A model generated the notes under the pieces. That model made no database searches. It was not told the DNA's origin and was given only the letters and a program-made list of their open reading frames with translations. Made by a program: the position numbers and the translations under genes. Positions 19,954 through 29,497 of a stretch of DNA of 64,000 nucleotides are shown one piece after another. This DNA is from Georgenia muralis (GTDB lineage Bacteria; Actinomycetota; Actinomycetes; Actinomycetales; Actinomycetaceae): positions 2,108,001-2,172,000 of the forward strand of contig NZ_RKRA01000001.1 in NCBI RefSeq assembly GCF_003814705.1. Direction: 5' to 3'. Numbering within the stretch: position 1 is the first letter of the stretch; each line of letters begins with the position of its first letter.

Positions 19954-21132
19954 ATGCGTACCCCCACCCCCCAGGACCGCTTCTCCTTCGGCCTCTGGAC
20001 CGTCGGCTGGACCGCCCGCGACCAGTTCGGTGACGCCACCCGCCCCGCCCTGGACCCGTGGGAGTACGCGACGAAGCTGGCCGAGCTCGGCGCCTGGGGC
20101 GTGACCTTCCACGACGACGACGTCGTCCCCTTCGGCTCCGACGACGCCGAGCGTGACCGCATCCACAGCACCTTCAAGAAGGCCGTCGACGACGCCGGGC
20201 TGGTCGTGGAGATGGTCACCACCAACACCTTCTCCCACCCCGTGTTCAAGGACGGCGCGTTCACCTCCAACGACCGCTCCGTGCGCCGGTTCGCGCTGCG
20301 CAAGATCCTGCGCAACGTCGACCTGGCCGCCGAGATGGGCGCCGAGACCTTCGTCATGTGGGGCGGGCGCGAGGGCAGCGAGTACGACGGCGTCAAGGAC
20401 GTCAACGCCGCCCTCGACCGCTACCGCGAGGGCATCGACACCGTGGCCGGCTACATCAAGGACAAGGGCTACGGACTGCGGATCGCCCTCGAGCCCAAGC
20501 CCAACGAGCCCCGCGGCGACATCCTCCTGCCGACCGTCGGCCACGCGCTGGGCTTCATCGCCCAGCTCGAGAACGGCGACATCGTGGGCCTCAACCCCGA
20601 GACGGGGCACGAGCAGATGGCCGGCCTGAACTACACCCACGGCCTCGCGCAGGCCCTGTGGTCGGACAAGCTCTTCCACATCGACCTCAACGGTCAGCGG
20701 TCCATCAAGTTCGACCAGGACCTCGTCTTCGGCCACGGCGACCTGCTCTCGGCGTTCTTCACCGTGGACCTCATCGAGAACGGCTTCCCGGGTGGCGGCC
20801 CCACCTACACCGGTCCGCGCCACTTCGACTACAAGCCCTCCCGCACCGAGGGCATGGAGGGCGTCTGGGACTCCGCCCGCGCCAACATGGCCATGTACCT
20901 GGGTCTGGCGGAGAAGGCCAAGGCCTACCGGGCGGACCCCGAGGTCCAGGCCGCGTTCGAGCAGGCCGGCGTCCTCGAGCTGTCCCGGCCCACGCTCGCC
21001 GAGGGGGAGACCCTGGCCGACCTCCTCGCCGACCGCACCGCGTTCGAGGACTTCGACGCCGACGCCGCCGGTGAGCGCGAGTACGGGTTCGTCCGCCTCA
21101 ACCAGCTCGCGATCAACCACCTCATCGGCTGA
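19954..21132 (+). CDS. xylA: xylose isomerase
   Basis: Converts D-xylose to D-xylulose (and D-glucose to D-fructose). At 392 residues it is the shorter class I type of actinomycetes. Visible motifs: [21 protein letters not shown] at the start, [12 protein letters not shown] with the active-site His, [11 protein letters not shown], and the metal-site segment [20 protein letters not shown], then [13 protein letters not shown] and [24 protein letters not shown] at 19941-19946 is its ribosome site. xylB follows 8 bp downstream. Confidence 0.97.
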   Translation: MRTPTPQDRFSFGLWTVGWTARDQFGDATRPALDPWEYATKLAELGAWGVTFHDDDVVPFGSDDAERDRIHSTFKKAVDDAGLVVEMVTTNTFSHPVFKDGAFTSNDRSVRRFALRKILRNVDLAAEMGAETFVMWGGREGSEYDGVKDVNAALDRYREGIDTVAGYIKDKGYGLRIALEPKPNEPRGDILLPTVGHALGFIAQLENGDIVGLNPETGHEQMAGLNYTHGLAQALWSDKLFHIDLNGQRSIKFDQDLVFGHGDLLSAFFTVDLIENGFPGGGPTYTGPRHFDYKPSRTEGMEGVWDSARANMAMYLGLAEKAKAYRADPEVQAAFEQAGVLELSRPTLAEGETLADLLADRTAFEDFDADAAGEREYGFVRLNQLAINHLIG

Positions 21133-21140
21133 GCGCTCCC

Positions 21141-22580
21141 ATGGCCGAGACGCTGGTCGCCGGGATCGACTCCTCGACCCAGTCCTGCAAGGTCGTCGTC
21201 CGCGACGCCACCGGCGCGCTGCGGCGCTTCGGCCAGGCGCCGCACCCCGACGGCACCGAGGTCGACCCCGCCGCCTGGTGGGACGCCCTCCAGGTGGCCG
21301 TCGCGGCAGCCGGGGGCCTCGACGACGTCGCCGCCCTCGCGGTCGGCGGCCAGCAGCACGGCATGGTCGCGCTCGACGGCGACGGCGAGGTCATCCGCCC
21401 GGCGCTGCTGTGGAACGACACCCGCAGCGCCGGGGCGGCGGACGACCTCGTCGCCGACCTCGGCGGCGCCGCCGCGTGGGCCGAGGCCACCGGCTCCGTC
21501 CCGGTCGCGTCGCTCACCGTGACGAAGCTGCGCTGGCTCGCCGACCACGAGCCCGAGAACGCCGCGCGCATCGCCGCCGTCGCCCTCCCGCACGACTGGC
21601 TCACGTGGCGGCTCTCCGGAGCGGCGAGCTTCGACACCCTGGTCACCGACCGGTCCGACGCCTCGGGGACGGGCTACTTCGACACCGCCCGCGGCGCCTA
21701 CCGCCGGGACCTGCTCGCCCTGGCCCTGCGCCGGGACGACGTCGAGGGCATCGTCCTGCCCCGGGTCGTCGGACCCGGTGCCGTCGCCGGTCAGGGCGAC
21801 AGCGGCGCGGGCCTGGGCCACCTCGTCCTCGGACCGGGCGCCGGTGACAACGCCGGTGCGGCACTCGGCCTCGGCATGGTGCCGGGCGACGTCGTCATCT
21901 CCATCGGCACCTCCGGCGTCGTCTCGGCGATCTCGCGCGAGCCCGTGCAGGACCCCAGCGGTCTGGTCACCGGCTTCGCCGACGCCACGGGGCAGTTCCT
22001 GCCCCTCGCCGTCACGCTCAACGGCTCGCGCGTCCTCGACGCCGCGGCCCGGCTGCTCGGGGTCGACCACGCCGAGCTCGCCCGGCTCGCGCTCGCTGCC
22101 GAGCCCGGCGCCGCCGGGCTCACGCTCGTGCCCTACCTCGAGGGCGAGCGCACCCCGAACCTGCCCCGGGCCACCGGGTCGCTCCTGGGGTTGTCGTTGG
22201 CCGGCATGACGCGGGAGAACCTCGCGCGCGCCGTCGTCGAGGGACTCCTCAGCGGCCTGTCCGACGGCCTTGCCGCCATGCGCGACCAGGGCGTCCCGGT
22301 CGAGCGGGTGCGGCTCATCGGCGGCTCCGCCCGCTCCGAGGCGGTCCGTCGCATCGCCCCGACGGTCCTCGGCACCCCCGTCGAGGTCCCCGAGCCGGGG
22401 GAGTACGTCGCCGACGGCGCCGCCCGCCAGGCTGCGTGGGTGCTCGCGGGCACGGACGAGCCGCCTGCCTGGACGACGTCGAAGGTCACCACCTTCGAGG
22501 CCGACCCGACCCCGGTCGTCCTCGAGCGCTACGCCGAGCGGCGCCACCTCGTCGTCGAGCGACCGGAGGTCAGCGGCTGA
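21141..22580 (+). CDS. xylB: xylulokinase
   Basis: Phosphorylates D-xylulose to D-xylulose-5-phosphate. The 479-residue FGGY kinase shows [14 protein letters not shown] at the N-terminus, [13 protein letters not shown], the active-site region [17 protein letters not shown] in the middle, and [28 protein letters not shown] in the C-terminal domain. Together with xylA it feeds the same xylulose-5-phosphate pool as the arabinose operon. No obvious ribosome site precedes the ATG, which suggests coupling to xylA. Confidence 0.95.
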   Translation: MAETLVAGIDSSTQSCKVVVRDATGALRRFGQAPHPDGTEVDPAAWWDALQVAVAAAGGLDDVAALAVGGQQHGMVALDGDGEVIRPALLWNDTRSAGAADDLVADLGGAAAWAEATGSVPVASLTVTKLRWLADHEPENAARIAAVALPHDWLTWRLSGAASFDTLVTDRSDASGTGYFDTARGAYRRDLLALALRRDDVEGIVLPRVVGPGAVAGQGDSGAGLGHLVLGPGAGDNAGAALGLGMVPGDVVISIGTSGVVSAISREPVQDPSGLVTGFADATGQFLPLAVTLNGSRVLDAAARLLGVDHAELARLALAAEPGAAGLTLVPYLEGERTPNLPRATGSLLGLSLAGMTRENLARAVVEGLLSGLSDGLAAMRDQGVPVERVRLIGGSARSEAVRRIAPTVLGTPVEVPEPGEYVADGAARQAAWVLAGTDEPPAWTTSKVTTFEADPTPVVLERYAERRHLVVERPEVSG

Positions 22581-22697
22581 GCGCCGCCCGGGACGAGTTC
22601 GAGGAGAAGGTGGTGCGGCTGGCGCCTCCTCACCTGCCATGACCTCGATCTTCTGTGGTGAGCGCCTCGGCCCGCTCCTCCGGCTCGTGGCGACGAC

Positions 22698-22730
22698 GTC
22701 TCAGGTGAGACGACTACGCTCAGGTGAGAG
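22698..22730. promoter_or_regulatory. paired SorC-type operator-like sites before the regulator gene
   Basis: CTCAGGTGAG occurs at 22700-22709 and again at 22719-22728, so the two copies are 19 bp apart. The first extends to a perfect palindrome with arms CGTCTCA and TGAGACG around GG. The second ends only six bases before the regulator ATG. The same CTC-N4-GAG pair with 19-bp spacing lies before the PTS operon at 29948-29976, which points to autoregulation plus operon control by the SorC protein. Confidence 0.7.
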
Positions 22731-22734
22731 ATCC

Positions 22735-23724
22735 ATGTCGGAGAGGACGATGCCAGTGGCCGAGGAACGTGACCTGATGCTCGACGTCGCAATCTCCTAC
22801 TACCTCGACGACAAGTCGAAGGTAGAGATCGCGTCGCAGCTGGGGTTGTCCCGTTTCAAGGTGGCGAGGCTGCTGGAGCAGGCTCGAGACGATGGGCTCG
22901 TCCGGATCACGATCGTGGACGGGGTGATCCGCGGGCCGTTGTCCGAGCAGCTCGCTCAACACCTGCAGCTCGATCGCGTGATCATCGTGGCCGGGGCGGC
23001 GGACGAGGCGGAGAACCGCGAGGCGCTGGCCCAGGCCGCCGCGTCCTTCATTCGACGGTCGCTTCACCCTGGAGGTGTGTTCGGGTTCTCCTGGGGGCGC
23101 ACGCTCTCGAGAATCGGGGAGTTCATCGAGATCCTTCCCGCATCGACACTCGTCGCACTCACGGGCAGCGTCGGAACGGACATCACGCAGTCACCGGTCG
23201 AGGTCCTGCGAGGCATTGCAGGGCACTCCCCCATGCGCACCATGACCATTTTCGCGCCGCTGCTCGTCGAGTCGGCGTCAACGGCTGAGGCTCTTCGACG
23301 AGATCCGGCGATCGCCTCGGTTCTGGCGACCTATCAGCACCTTGATCTCGCAGTGGTCTCCGTCGGCTCCTGGGATCCTCCGATCACGCAGCTCATGGAC
23401 AGCCTCTCGGACTCCGAAAGGGCCGAGCTCGACCGTGCGGGCGCTCGCGCCGAACTGGTGGGGATCTTCGTCCGCGACGACGGGCGACCCATCGACGCGG
23501 ACCTGACGAGACGACGGATCGCGATCTCGGCAGAGCAGCTGATCGCCGTGCCGCAGGTCCTTGCCGTGGCCGGCGGCGTGGAGAAGGTCCCGGCAATCGC
23601 GGCTGTGGCCCGGTCCCGCATCATCAACGCCTTGATCACGGACGAGCGCACGGCCCGTTCGCTCCTCAAGCTGGAGCCGGTACCACCTGGGCCGAGGCAG
23701 CTACCGGCCGAGGCGAGCGACTGA
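22735..23724 (+). CDS. SorC/DeoR-type sugar-binding transcriptional regulator
   Basis: A 329-residue regulator with an N-terminal helix-turn-helix (KSKVEIASQLGLSRFKVARLLEQARDDGLVRITI, about residues 28-61) and a C-terminal SorC sugar-phosphate sensor domain (GVFGFSWGRTLSRIGEFI, VALTGSVGTDIT, then VAGGVEKVPAIAAVA at the end). Family members usually bind DNA as tetramers and respond to sugar phosphates. It converges on the PTS genes, and operator-like sites before it match those before the PTS operon, so it is probably the PTS operon regulator. Whether it represses or activates is not shown. Confidence 0.9.
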   Translation: MSERTMPVAEERDLMLDVAISYYLDDKSKVEIASQLGLSRFKVARLLEQARDDGLVRITIVDGVIRGPLSEQLAQHLQLDRVIIVAGAADEAENREALAQAAASFIRRSLHPGGVFGFSWGRTLSRIGEFIEILPASTLVALTGSVGTDITQSPVEVLRGIAGHSPMRTMTIFAPLLVESASTAEALRRDPAIASVLATYQHLDLAVVSVGSWDPPITQLMDSLSDSERAELDRAGARAELVGIFVRDDGRPIDADLTRRRIAISAEQLIAVPQVLAVAGGVEKVPAIAAVARSRIINALITDERTARSLLKLEPVPPGPRQLPAEASD

Positions 23725-23778
23725 CTGCACCCAGGACCAACCGTGGGGGCCTCTCGTGGTTCGGGTGCCGGCTCGGCC

Positions 23779-25482
23779 TCAGCCGAGGGCGAGGACCTCG
23801 CGGACCTGCGGGTCGACGAGGGCGAGGGCCGCTGCCCTGGCCGCGCCTGCCGTGGGAGCGTCGCGGGCCGCCTCGCCGATCGCTTGGCAGGTCGCGAGGT
23901 CGTGGTGGCTCAGGGCGAGGCGGACCGCCGGAACCGCGGAAGGCGACATCGACAGGCTCGTGATCCCCAGGCCGGTCAGCAGCAGCGCCATGACCGGGTC
24001 GGACGCGGACTCGCCGCAGACCCCCACCGGCTTGCCCGTGGCGACACCCGCAGCGGCGGTCGCCGCGACCAGGTCGAGCACGGCGGGCTGCCAGGCGTCC
24101 AGCAGATCCACCAGGGAACCGACCAGACGGTCGGTCGCCATCGTGTACTGGGCGAGGTCGTTGGTCCCCAGGGAGACGAAGTCGACCTCCGCGAGGATGT
24201 CCTTGGCGCACAGCGCAGCGGCCGGCACCTCGACCATCACACCGACCGTGCCGATCCCGGCCTCGCGCGCCATCGCGGCGAACTGCCGGGCCTCCTCGAC
24301 GGTTGCGACCATCGGTGCCATCACCCATGGCCTGCCGCCGGTCTCCTTGGCTGCCCGGGCGATGGCCGCGAGCTGCGTGCGGATCAGGGGCTCGGCATGG
24401 CGCACCAGACGGAAGCCACGGACCCCGAGAGCCGGGTTCTCCTCGCGGGCCCGGGTGACGAACGCCAACGGCTTGTCGGCCCCGGCGTCGAGCGTGCGCA
24501 GCACGACCTTGCGGTCGCCCAGCGCCGCGAGGGCGCGGGCGTAAACCCGTGCCTGGTCATCCTCGGTCGGCGCGGTCGCCGCCCCGAGAAAGAGGACTTC
24601 GGTACGGAACAGTCCGACGCCCTCGACGGCCGCGTCGGTGAGCCGCTCGGCGTCCTCGGCGGTGCCGATGTTGGCCAGCAGCGCGATCCGGTGACCGTCG
24701 GCGGTGGCACCGTCGTCCCGCGCGTCGGCGAGCGTGGCCAGGCCCGCCCTCCGGGTCGCGACGGCCGCTTTCATGGCGTCGTCGGGGTCGAGCGTGACGG
24801 TGCCGTGCGCCGCGTCGACCGCGACGACGTCACCGTCGACGAGCGAGGAGACGCCGGTGGCCCGCACGACGCACGGCAGACCGAGCTGGCCGGCGATGAT
24901 CGCCGTGTGCCCGGTCGGCCCACCCTGCTCGATCACGATGCCCAGGACCTTGTCCAGGTCCAGGGCAGCGGTGTCGGCAGGCGAGAGGTCAGGTGCGACC
25001 ATGACGGACGGCCGCTCCAGCGGCGGCACCCCCGGCTCGGGGAGCCCCTGATAGCGCGCCACGACCCGGTCGCGGACGCTGTTGAGGTCGGTGACCCGCT
25101 CGGCGAGGTAGCCACCGGCAGCGGTGAACATGGTGGCGAACGAGTCGACCACCGCGAGAAGGGCGTGCAACGGGGGCTCGCCCTCGTCGATCCGCTGGCT
25201 GGTCTGGGCGCGCAGGGCCGGGTCGTCGGCCATCTGAGCGGTGGCGGTCAGGACGTCGGCCACGGTGGCCGACGCTCCGCGGGCCTGGGCCCGCAGGCCC
25301 GCGGCGACGTCGGTGAAGGCCGCGAGGACCTTCTCCTTCGCCGTCGCAGGGTCTGCGGGGACGGGCTCGTCGGCGGGGACGGCGGGGGCAGGGCGCACGG
25401 TCGCCACCGGCCCCCAGACGGCCCCTCGCCCCACACCGACGCCCTGCAGGACAGCCTGCCGCGTATCCATCTCGCTCGTCAC
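23779..25482 (-). CDS. ptsI: PTS enzyme I (phosphoenolpyruvate-protein phosphotransferase)
   Basis: Takes phosphate from PEP and passes it to HPr. The 567-residue protein has the N-terminal domain with phospho-acceptor His192 in GGPTGHTAIIAGQLGLP, the PEP-binding barrel with GVGLFRTEVLFLG, GVRGFRLVR and VDFVSLGTNDLAQYTMATDR, and the active-site Cys in VGVCGESASDP. The TGHTA context differs slightly from the usual TSHTA. Its start overlaps the HPr stop by four bases, so the two general PTS proteins are made together. It lies in the PTS island on the same strand as the EII genes. Confidence 0.95.
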   Translation of the reverse strand: MTSEMDTRQAVLQGVGVGRGAVWGPVATVRPAPAVPADEPVPADPATAKEKVLAAFTDVAAGLRAQARGASATVADVLTATAQMADDPALRAQTSQRIDEGEPPLHALLAVVDSFATMFTAAGGYLAERVTDLNSVRDRVVARYQGLPEPGVPPLERPSVMVAPDLSPADTAALDLDKVLGIVIEQGGPTGHTAIIAGQLGLPCVVRATGVSSLVDGDVVAVDAAHGTVTLDPDDAMKAAVATRRAGLATLADARDDGATADGHRIALLANIGTAEDAERLTDAAVEGVGLFRTEVLFLGAATAPTEDDQARVYARALAALGDRKVVLRTLDAGADKPLAFVTRAREENPALGVRGFRLVRHAEPLIRTQLAAIARAAKETGGRPWVMAPMVATVEEARQFAAMAREAGIGTVGVMVEVPAAALCAKDILAEVDFVSLGTNDLAQYTMATDRLVGSLVDLLDAWQPAVLDLVAATAAAGVATGKPVGVCGESASDPVMALLLTGLGITSLSMSPSAVPAVRLALSHHDLATCQAIGEAARDAPTAGAARAAALALVDPQVREVLALG

Positions 25483-25739
25483 TGCGCGTCGAGATCGGTC
25501 TCGAGCAGGGTGACCAGCTCGTGGAGAACACCCTCGTCCTCGGACTCCAGGACGACCTCCTCACCGTTCCCGACCCCCAGGGCCATCACCATGAGGATGC
25601 TCGAGGCGTCCATCGAGGGACCCCCCGGCTTGGCGATCGTGACCCGTGCGCCGGAAGCGGCGACGGCCTGGGTGAAGAGGGACGCCGGACGCGCGTGGAG
25701 ACCCACGCGGGAGGCGATGACGACGGTGCGCTGCGACAT
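25479..25739 (-). CDS. ptsH: PTS phosphocarrier protein HPr
   Basis: An 86-residue HPr that relays phosphate from enzyme I to EIIA. The active-site His15 is in GLHARPA, exactly as in the family. The regulatory-serine region reads MDASSILMVMAL; Ser47 aligns with the Ser46 of firmicute HPr, but whether it is phosphorylated in this organism is unknown. It is first in a two-gene ptsH-ptsI unit that has its own 288-bp upstream region with a strong leader hairpin. Confidence 0.93.
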   Translation of the reverse strand: MSQRTVVIASRVGLHARPASLFTQAVAASGARVTIAKPGGPSMDASSILMVMALGVGNGEEVVLESEDEGVLHELVTLLETDLDAQ

Positions 25740-25765
25740 GTCGATCCTTTCCGGTTGTGCATGAC

Positions 25766-25792
25766 GAAGGCGGCTCGGGCGAGCGCGCCTTC
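25766..25792 (-). promoter_or_regulatory. strong leader hairpin before ptsH
   Basis: GAAGGCG (25766-25772) and GCTCG (25773-25777) pair with CGAGC (25780-25784) and CGCCTTC (25786-25792), giving a 12-bp stem with a two-base loop and one bulged G. It begins 27 bases before the HPr start codon, inside the probable 5' leader. It may be an attenuator, a stability element or a protein-binding RNA. Confidence 0.5.
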
Positions 25793-25979
25793 TCGGTGAT
25801 GTCCCGCGTCAAGCAGACGGCAGGTTCTGGGGCTCGGGAGAGTTGTGGGTGGCGGCCTCGGCCAGGGCCGGCTGGACGGCGGCGATCGTGGGCTGCGCGA
25901 CCGCTGTCACGCCCGACGCCCGACGCCCCGAGCTGCCGGCTGGGTATCGGAATCCTCACGTGCGCCTCGGCGCCACGCA

Positions 25980-26013
25980 CGAGGCCCGGGACCGAGGTCG
26001 GTCCCGGACCTCG
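25980..26013 (-). terminator. terminator after the SorE-like gene
   Basis: CCGGGACCG (25986-25994) pairs with CGGTCCCGG, flanked by a further CGAGG/CCTCG pairing, giving a long GC stem spanning 25980-26013. It lies 15 bp after the stop of the dehydrogenase gene and separates the EII operon from ptsHI. No U-run follows. Confidence 0.75.
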
Positions 26014-26027
26014 TGTACGACTCCCCG

Positions 26028-27281
26028 TCAGGCCCAGTGGGCGAGCAGGTAGCGTTCGGCTTCGAGGTTCCACACGTTGTTGTTGGCCTCGCAGATGTCC
26101 GCCAGGCCCGCGAAACGGGGGTCCCGATCGGCGTGAGCGCGAAGCTCGTCGATCGCGACGAGCGGCAGGTGGACGTGGGGGTAGAACAGCTTCTTCCCGC
26201 CAGGGATGGAGGGAAAGTCCTTCAGCGTCGGAGGCACCGCGTCGATACCACCGACGTGGGTGACCATGAACGACGGATTGAGCTTCCCCGCCGCCGACAT
26301 CGCCAGCGACTCCTGCATGTCCCCGGACGATCCACCGGACGTGCCCACGAGGTGAGTCCGCTCGTAGTGGACGTTGTAGAAGTTGATCGAGGCGGAGAAC
26401 GACTTGTCCGTCGGGCCGGCGAAGAAGTTGAGACAGCCGTCGACGCCCAGCAGCTTGTCCGCGGTCTCGATCAGGCCGCGGTCGGGAACGAGCACCATGA
26501 CATCGTCATAGCCCTGCCCCCCTGAGACAGCCCTGACCGCCGCCACCTCGTCGTCGACCTTGCTCGTGTTCATGTAGACGAGTCGCCGGTCCGTCCCGTC
26601 CAGCACCGACGGCGGGATGAGGCTCGCAGCCCGGTCCAGCCGGGCCTGGTCGAGATCCGTGACGATGATGAGCTTCGGCTGATAGGGGCCGTTGATCGCG
26701 TAGTCGATCGCTCCGATGCCCATCGGCCCGGCAGCTCCCAGGAGCGCGAGCTTCCCACCCTTCTTGATGCCCATCTCGTACTCGTAGACGAAGGGGGTCG
26801 TGTGGTAGCTGGCGTGGAACGCGCCGATGATGCAGGACATCGGCTCCGCCAGGGATGCGTCGGCGAAGTACTCCTCCTCGTAGGCGAGGATTCCTCCCTT
26901 CTCGATCGCGACCTCGGGGATGATCGTGTAGGTGGCGTCCCCTCCGTAGTGCGGGTAGCTGTAGCCCGGGGAATACCCTGACGGGAGTCCCATCGCCGGC
27001 TGAACGGCGATCACCTGACCCTTGTGGTAGCGGTCCTTGTAGTTCTCGCCGACCTCTTCGATGACTCCGGCGAACTCGTGGCCCGTCATGACCGGCGTCT
27101 CGTCGAGGCCATCCGGTACACGCTTGTGACTGGAGCCGAGTGTCATGGCCTTGTAGGTCGAGTAGCACATGCTGCTGCTGACAACCTTCATGAGCACCTC
27201 TGAGGCGCCCAGTGGAGGCAGTTCAGTCGTCATGACCTCACACTGACCGGCTCCCGTGATGTACGCGGCCTCGGTCTTCAC
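26028..27281 (-). CDS. zinc-dependent alcohol dehydrogenase, SorE-like (L-sorbose-1-phosphate reductase type)
   Basis: A 417-residue medium-chain dehydrogenase. It shows the Cys ligand in SSSMCYSTYK (about residue 39), TGHEFAGVIEEVGENY with the zinc-region His/Glu, and an NAD-binding LLGAAGPMGIGAIDYAI segment. The long form and YGGDATYTIIPE region resemble L-sorbose-1-phosphate reductases of sor operons. It overlaps the EIICB gene by four bases, so it should act on the imported sugar or polyol phosphate. L-sorbose-1-phosphate, a hexitol phosphate or another ketose phosphate are all possible substrates. Confidence 0.75.
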   Translation of the reverse strand: MKTEAAYITGAGQCEVMTTELPPLGASEVLMKVVSSSMCYSTYKAMTLGSSHKRVPDGLDETPVMTGHEFAGVIEEVGENYKDRYHKGQVIAVQPAMGLPSGYSPGYSYPHYGGDATYTIIPEVAIEKGGILAYEEEYFADASLAEPMSCIIGAFHASYHTTPFVYEYEMGIKKGGKLALLGAAGPMGIGAIDYAINGPYQPKLIIVTDLDQARLDRAASLIPPSVLDGTDRRLVYMNTSKVDDEVAAVRAVSGGQGYDDVMVLVPDRGLIETADKLLGVDGCLNFFAGPTDKSFSASINFYNVHYERTHLVGTSGGSSGDMQESLAMSAAGKLNPSFMVTHVGGIDAVPPTLKDFPSIPGGKKLFYPHVHLPLVAIDELRAHADRDPRFAGLADICEANNNVWNLEAERYLLAHWA

Positions 27282-28771
27282 AGCGAATCTCCGTCGCTCC
27301 CGGACTGCTCCTGGATCCGTGCGAACAGCTGGTCCAGGGCGCTGTCGCCCAGGAAGTTGTCGATCGCGACGATCTCGATGTCTCCGTGAGCACGCTGCGT
27401 CCGCTCAGCGAGGTTCTTGTGGGTGACGACGACGTCCGCGTCACCAGGGATCTTCTCGATGGCGGTGTTCGTGACCTCGACCGGGATGCCTGCCCCCGCC
27501 AGCTTCTTCCGGAACAGGCTCGCGCCCATGGTGCTGCTCCCCATCCCGGCGTCGCACGCGAACACGACCTTCTTGATCCTCACAGCCACAGCCGATGCCT
27601 GGGCCGGGACAGCCGGAGCCGAGGTGCCACCCGCGAGACCGGCACTGAGGACGTCCTTGCCCTCCTGCTTCAGGGCGCTGGTGCGGGCCTTGGCCTCGGC
27701 AAGCTCGGCCTCGAGCTCGTGATCCTCCTTGGCGGCGTCCTGCTTCTGGGTCAGCCGCAAGAGGAACGCGTTGACCAGGAACGAGACGGTCGTGGCGACC
27801 AGGACGGCAGCGATCGTGCCGACGAAGCCGCCGCGCGGGGTGAGCAGGAGGTAGGCGAAGATCGAGCCCGGGGACGGGCCTGCGACCAGGCCGGCGTCGA
27901 AGAGCTGAGCGGTCGCGATGCCGGAAGCTGCGCCCAGGATCATCCCGATGAGGGTGATCGGCCTGGCGAAGACGTACGGGAAGTAGATCTCGTGGATGCC
28001 ACCGAAGAAGTGGATGATGATCGCCGCCGGGGCGGTCTGCCGCATGACCTTGGAACCGCTGAAGAACGTGTAGGCCAGCAGCAGGCCCAGGCCGGGACCG
28101 GGGTTGGAGGCAACCATGAAGAAGATCGACTTGCCGGCCTCGACCGACTGCTGCATACCGAGCGGGTAGTAGATCCCCTGGTCGATCACGTTGTTGAGGA
28201 ACAGCACCTTGGCGGGCTCGTTGAGCAGGGCCAGGATCGGTGTGAAGCCGGTCGCCAGCAGGGCGTCCACCGCCGCTGTCAGCCCCTCGTTGATCGCCAG
28301 GACGGCCGGGCCGATGACCTTGAACGACAAGATCGCCAGACCGAACCCGAGGATGCCCAGGCCGAAGTTGTTGACGATCATCTCGAAGCCCGGACGGATC
28401 TTGGGCTGGATGTAGGAGTCCCACTTCTTGACGATCAACGCGCTCAACGGGCCCATGAGCATCGCCCCGAGGAACATCGGGATGTCCGAACCGACGATCA
28501 GACCGATCGTGCCGATCGTGCCGGCGACCCCACCACGCTGGCCATGAACCAGGTGACCACCGGTGTAGGCCAGCAGTAGCGGCAGCAGGTAGATGATCAT
28601 CGGCCCGACGAGGCTTCCCAGCTCCTCGTTCGGCAGCCAACCTGTCGGGATGAACAGTGCGGTGATGAAGCCCCACGCGATGAAGGCGCCCATGTTCGGG
28701 ATCACCATCCCGGTGAGGAATCCGCCTCCCGCCTGGAGCTTCGCGCGGAAGCTCGCCGTCGGCTGACTCAT
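27278..28771 (-). CDS. PTS mannitol-type EIICB transporter (MtlA-like)
   Basis: The 497-residue protein imports and phosphorylates a hexitol-like sugar. The N-terminal EIIC part (about residues 1-340) has about eight membrane segments and the conserved GGIHEIYFPYV motif. A charged, Ala-rich linker follows, then an EIIB domain with the phospho-cysteine in VVFACDAGMGSSTMGASLF. The EIIA domain found in enteric MtlA is absent and is supplied by a separate gene. It overlaps its neighbours by four bases on both sides. No mannitol-1-phosphate dehydrogenase is nearby, so mannitol is not certain as substrate. Confidence 0.88.
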   Translation of the reverse strand: MSQPTASFRAKLQAGGGFLTGMVIPNMGAFIAWGFITALFIPTGWLPNEELGSLVGPMIIYLLPLLLAYTGGHLVHGQRGGVAGTIGTIGLIVGSDIPMFLGAMLMGPLSALIVKKWDSYIQPKIRPGFEMIVNNFGLGILGFGLAILSFKVIGPAVLAINEGLTAAVDALLATGFTPILALLNEPAKVLFLNNVIDQGIYYPLGMQQSVEAGKSIFFMVASNPGPGLGLLLAYTFFSGSKVMRQTAPAAIIIHFFGGIHEIYFPYVFARPITLIGMILGAASGIATAQLFDAGLVAGPSPGSIFAYLLLTPRGGFVGTIAAVLVATTVSFLVNAFLLRLTQKQDAAKEDHELEAELAEAKARTSALKQEGKDVLSAGLAGGTSAPAVPAQASAVAVRIKKVVFACDAGMGSSTMGASLFRKKLAGAGIPVEVTNTAIEKIPGDADVVVTHKNLAERTQRAHGDIEIVAIDNFLGDSALDQLFARIQEQSGSDGDSL

Positions 28772-29496
28772 GATGTCTTCCTTTCGTGAAGTGACCCGTT
28801 GACGTCCATCGTCAACAGAAGATCGACCGAATCGAGATCCGACCCGGACAGTGTTCGCTCGACGTTCGGCCCGTCGCTGCGCCGGTAGAAGGCCTCCGCG
28901 TCCGCGCGGCTCAGCCCGCCGGCCACCTTTCGGCTCACCAGGCGCTCCTGCAACAAGTCGCTCGGGGCCTCGATGAAGATCGTCCGCTCGGCATGCCGAC
29001 GCAGACCGCTCCAGGGCTCCTCGTCCAGAAGCAGCCAGTTGCCCTCCAGTAGGACGTGGTGCGCCGTGACGAGGTCACTGCCCTCCACCACGTCGTGGAG
29101 CCGCCGGTCGTAGGACGGCCAGCGCACGTCCTCGGTGTAGGAACGGGTCAGCAGACGCTCCAGGCCCGCCACGTCGAAGGTCTCCGGGGCTCCCTTGATC
29201 GACGCGAGCGGAACCTCCCGCCCGTCGTCCGTGCGGATGCTCCTCGCTCGGAGAACCTCCTGGGGGTAGTGGAACCCGTCGATCCCCAGGCACTGCAGCT
29301 CACCGCCGACGGCCCGCTCGAGCAGCATGGCGGTCGTTGATTTCCCCGTGCCCGGAGGTGCGGCCAGGAAGGCGTAGTGACGACCGGCGCCGCGGGTCTG
29401 CGCAATCCACTCCCGCAGCAGCGGAGCGAGCAGGTCCTCGATACCGTGCCGGTCGTAGAAGATCTCCTGCTCGAGCCCGTTCACGGCGATCTTCAT
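28768..29496 (-). CDS. P-loop kinase, uridine kinase/FrcK-like
   Basis: A 242-residue P-loop kinase with Walker A APPGTGKST at about 46-54, LGIDGFHYP after it, and the HVLLEGNWLLLDEEPW segment seen in uridine kinase/pantothenate kinase relatives such as FrcK of fructose uptake operons. It is embedded between EIIA and EIICB, one base from the former and overlapping the latter. It probably phosphorylates an intermediate made after PTS uptake, perhaps a ketose phosphate. That substrate is an inference; nucleosides are less likely given the context. Confidence 0.75.
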   Translation of the reverse strand: MKIAVNGLEQEIFYDRHGIEDLLAPLLREWIAQTRGAGRHYAFLAAPPGTGKSTTAMLLERAVGGELQCLGIDGFHYPQEVLRARSIRTDDGREVPLASIKGAPETFDVAGLERLLTRSYTEDVRWPSYDRRLHDVVEGSDLVTAHHVLLEGNWLLLDEEPWSGLRRHAERTIFIEAPSDLLQERLVSRKVAGGLSRADAEAFYRRSDGPNVERTLSGSDLDSVDLLLTMDVNGSLHERKTS

Positions 29497-29497
29497 G

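Noticed and set aside
21131-21138. GAGCGCTC between xylA and xylB as a second LacI operator
   Set aside because: It lacks the flanking TAAC/GTTA bases of the araB site and lies at the coding border; chance match in GC-rich DNA is likely.
25561-26073. Minus-strand frame across the ptsH upstream region
   Set aside because: It overlaps ptsH in a different frame and runs through the terminator hairpin; composition is Arg/Pro/Gly-rich.
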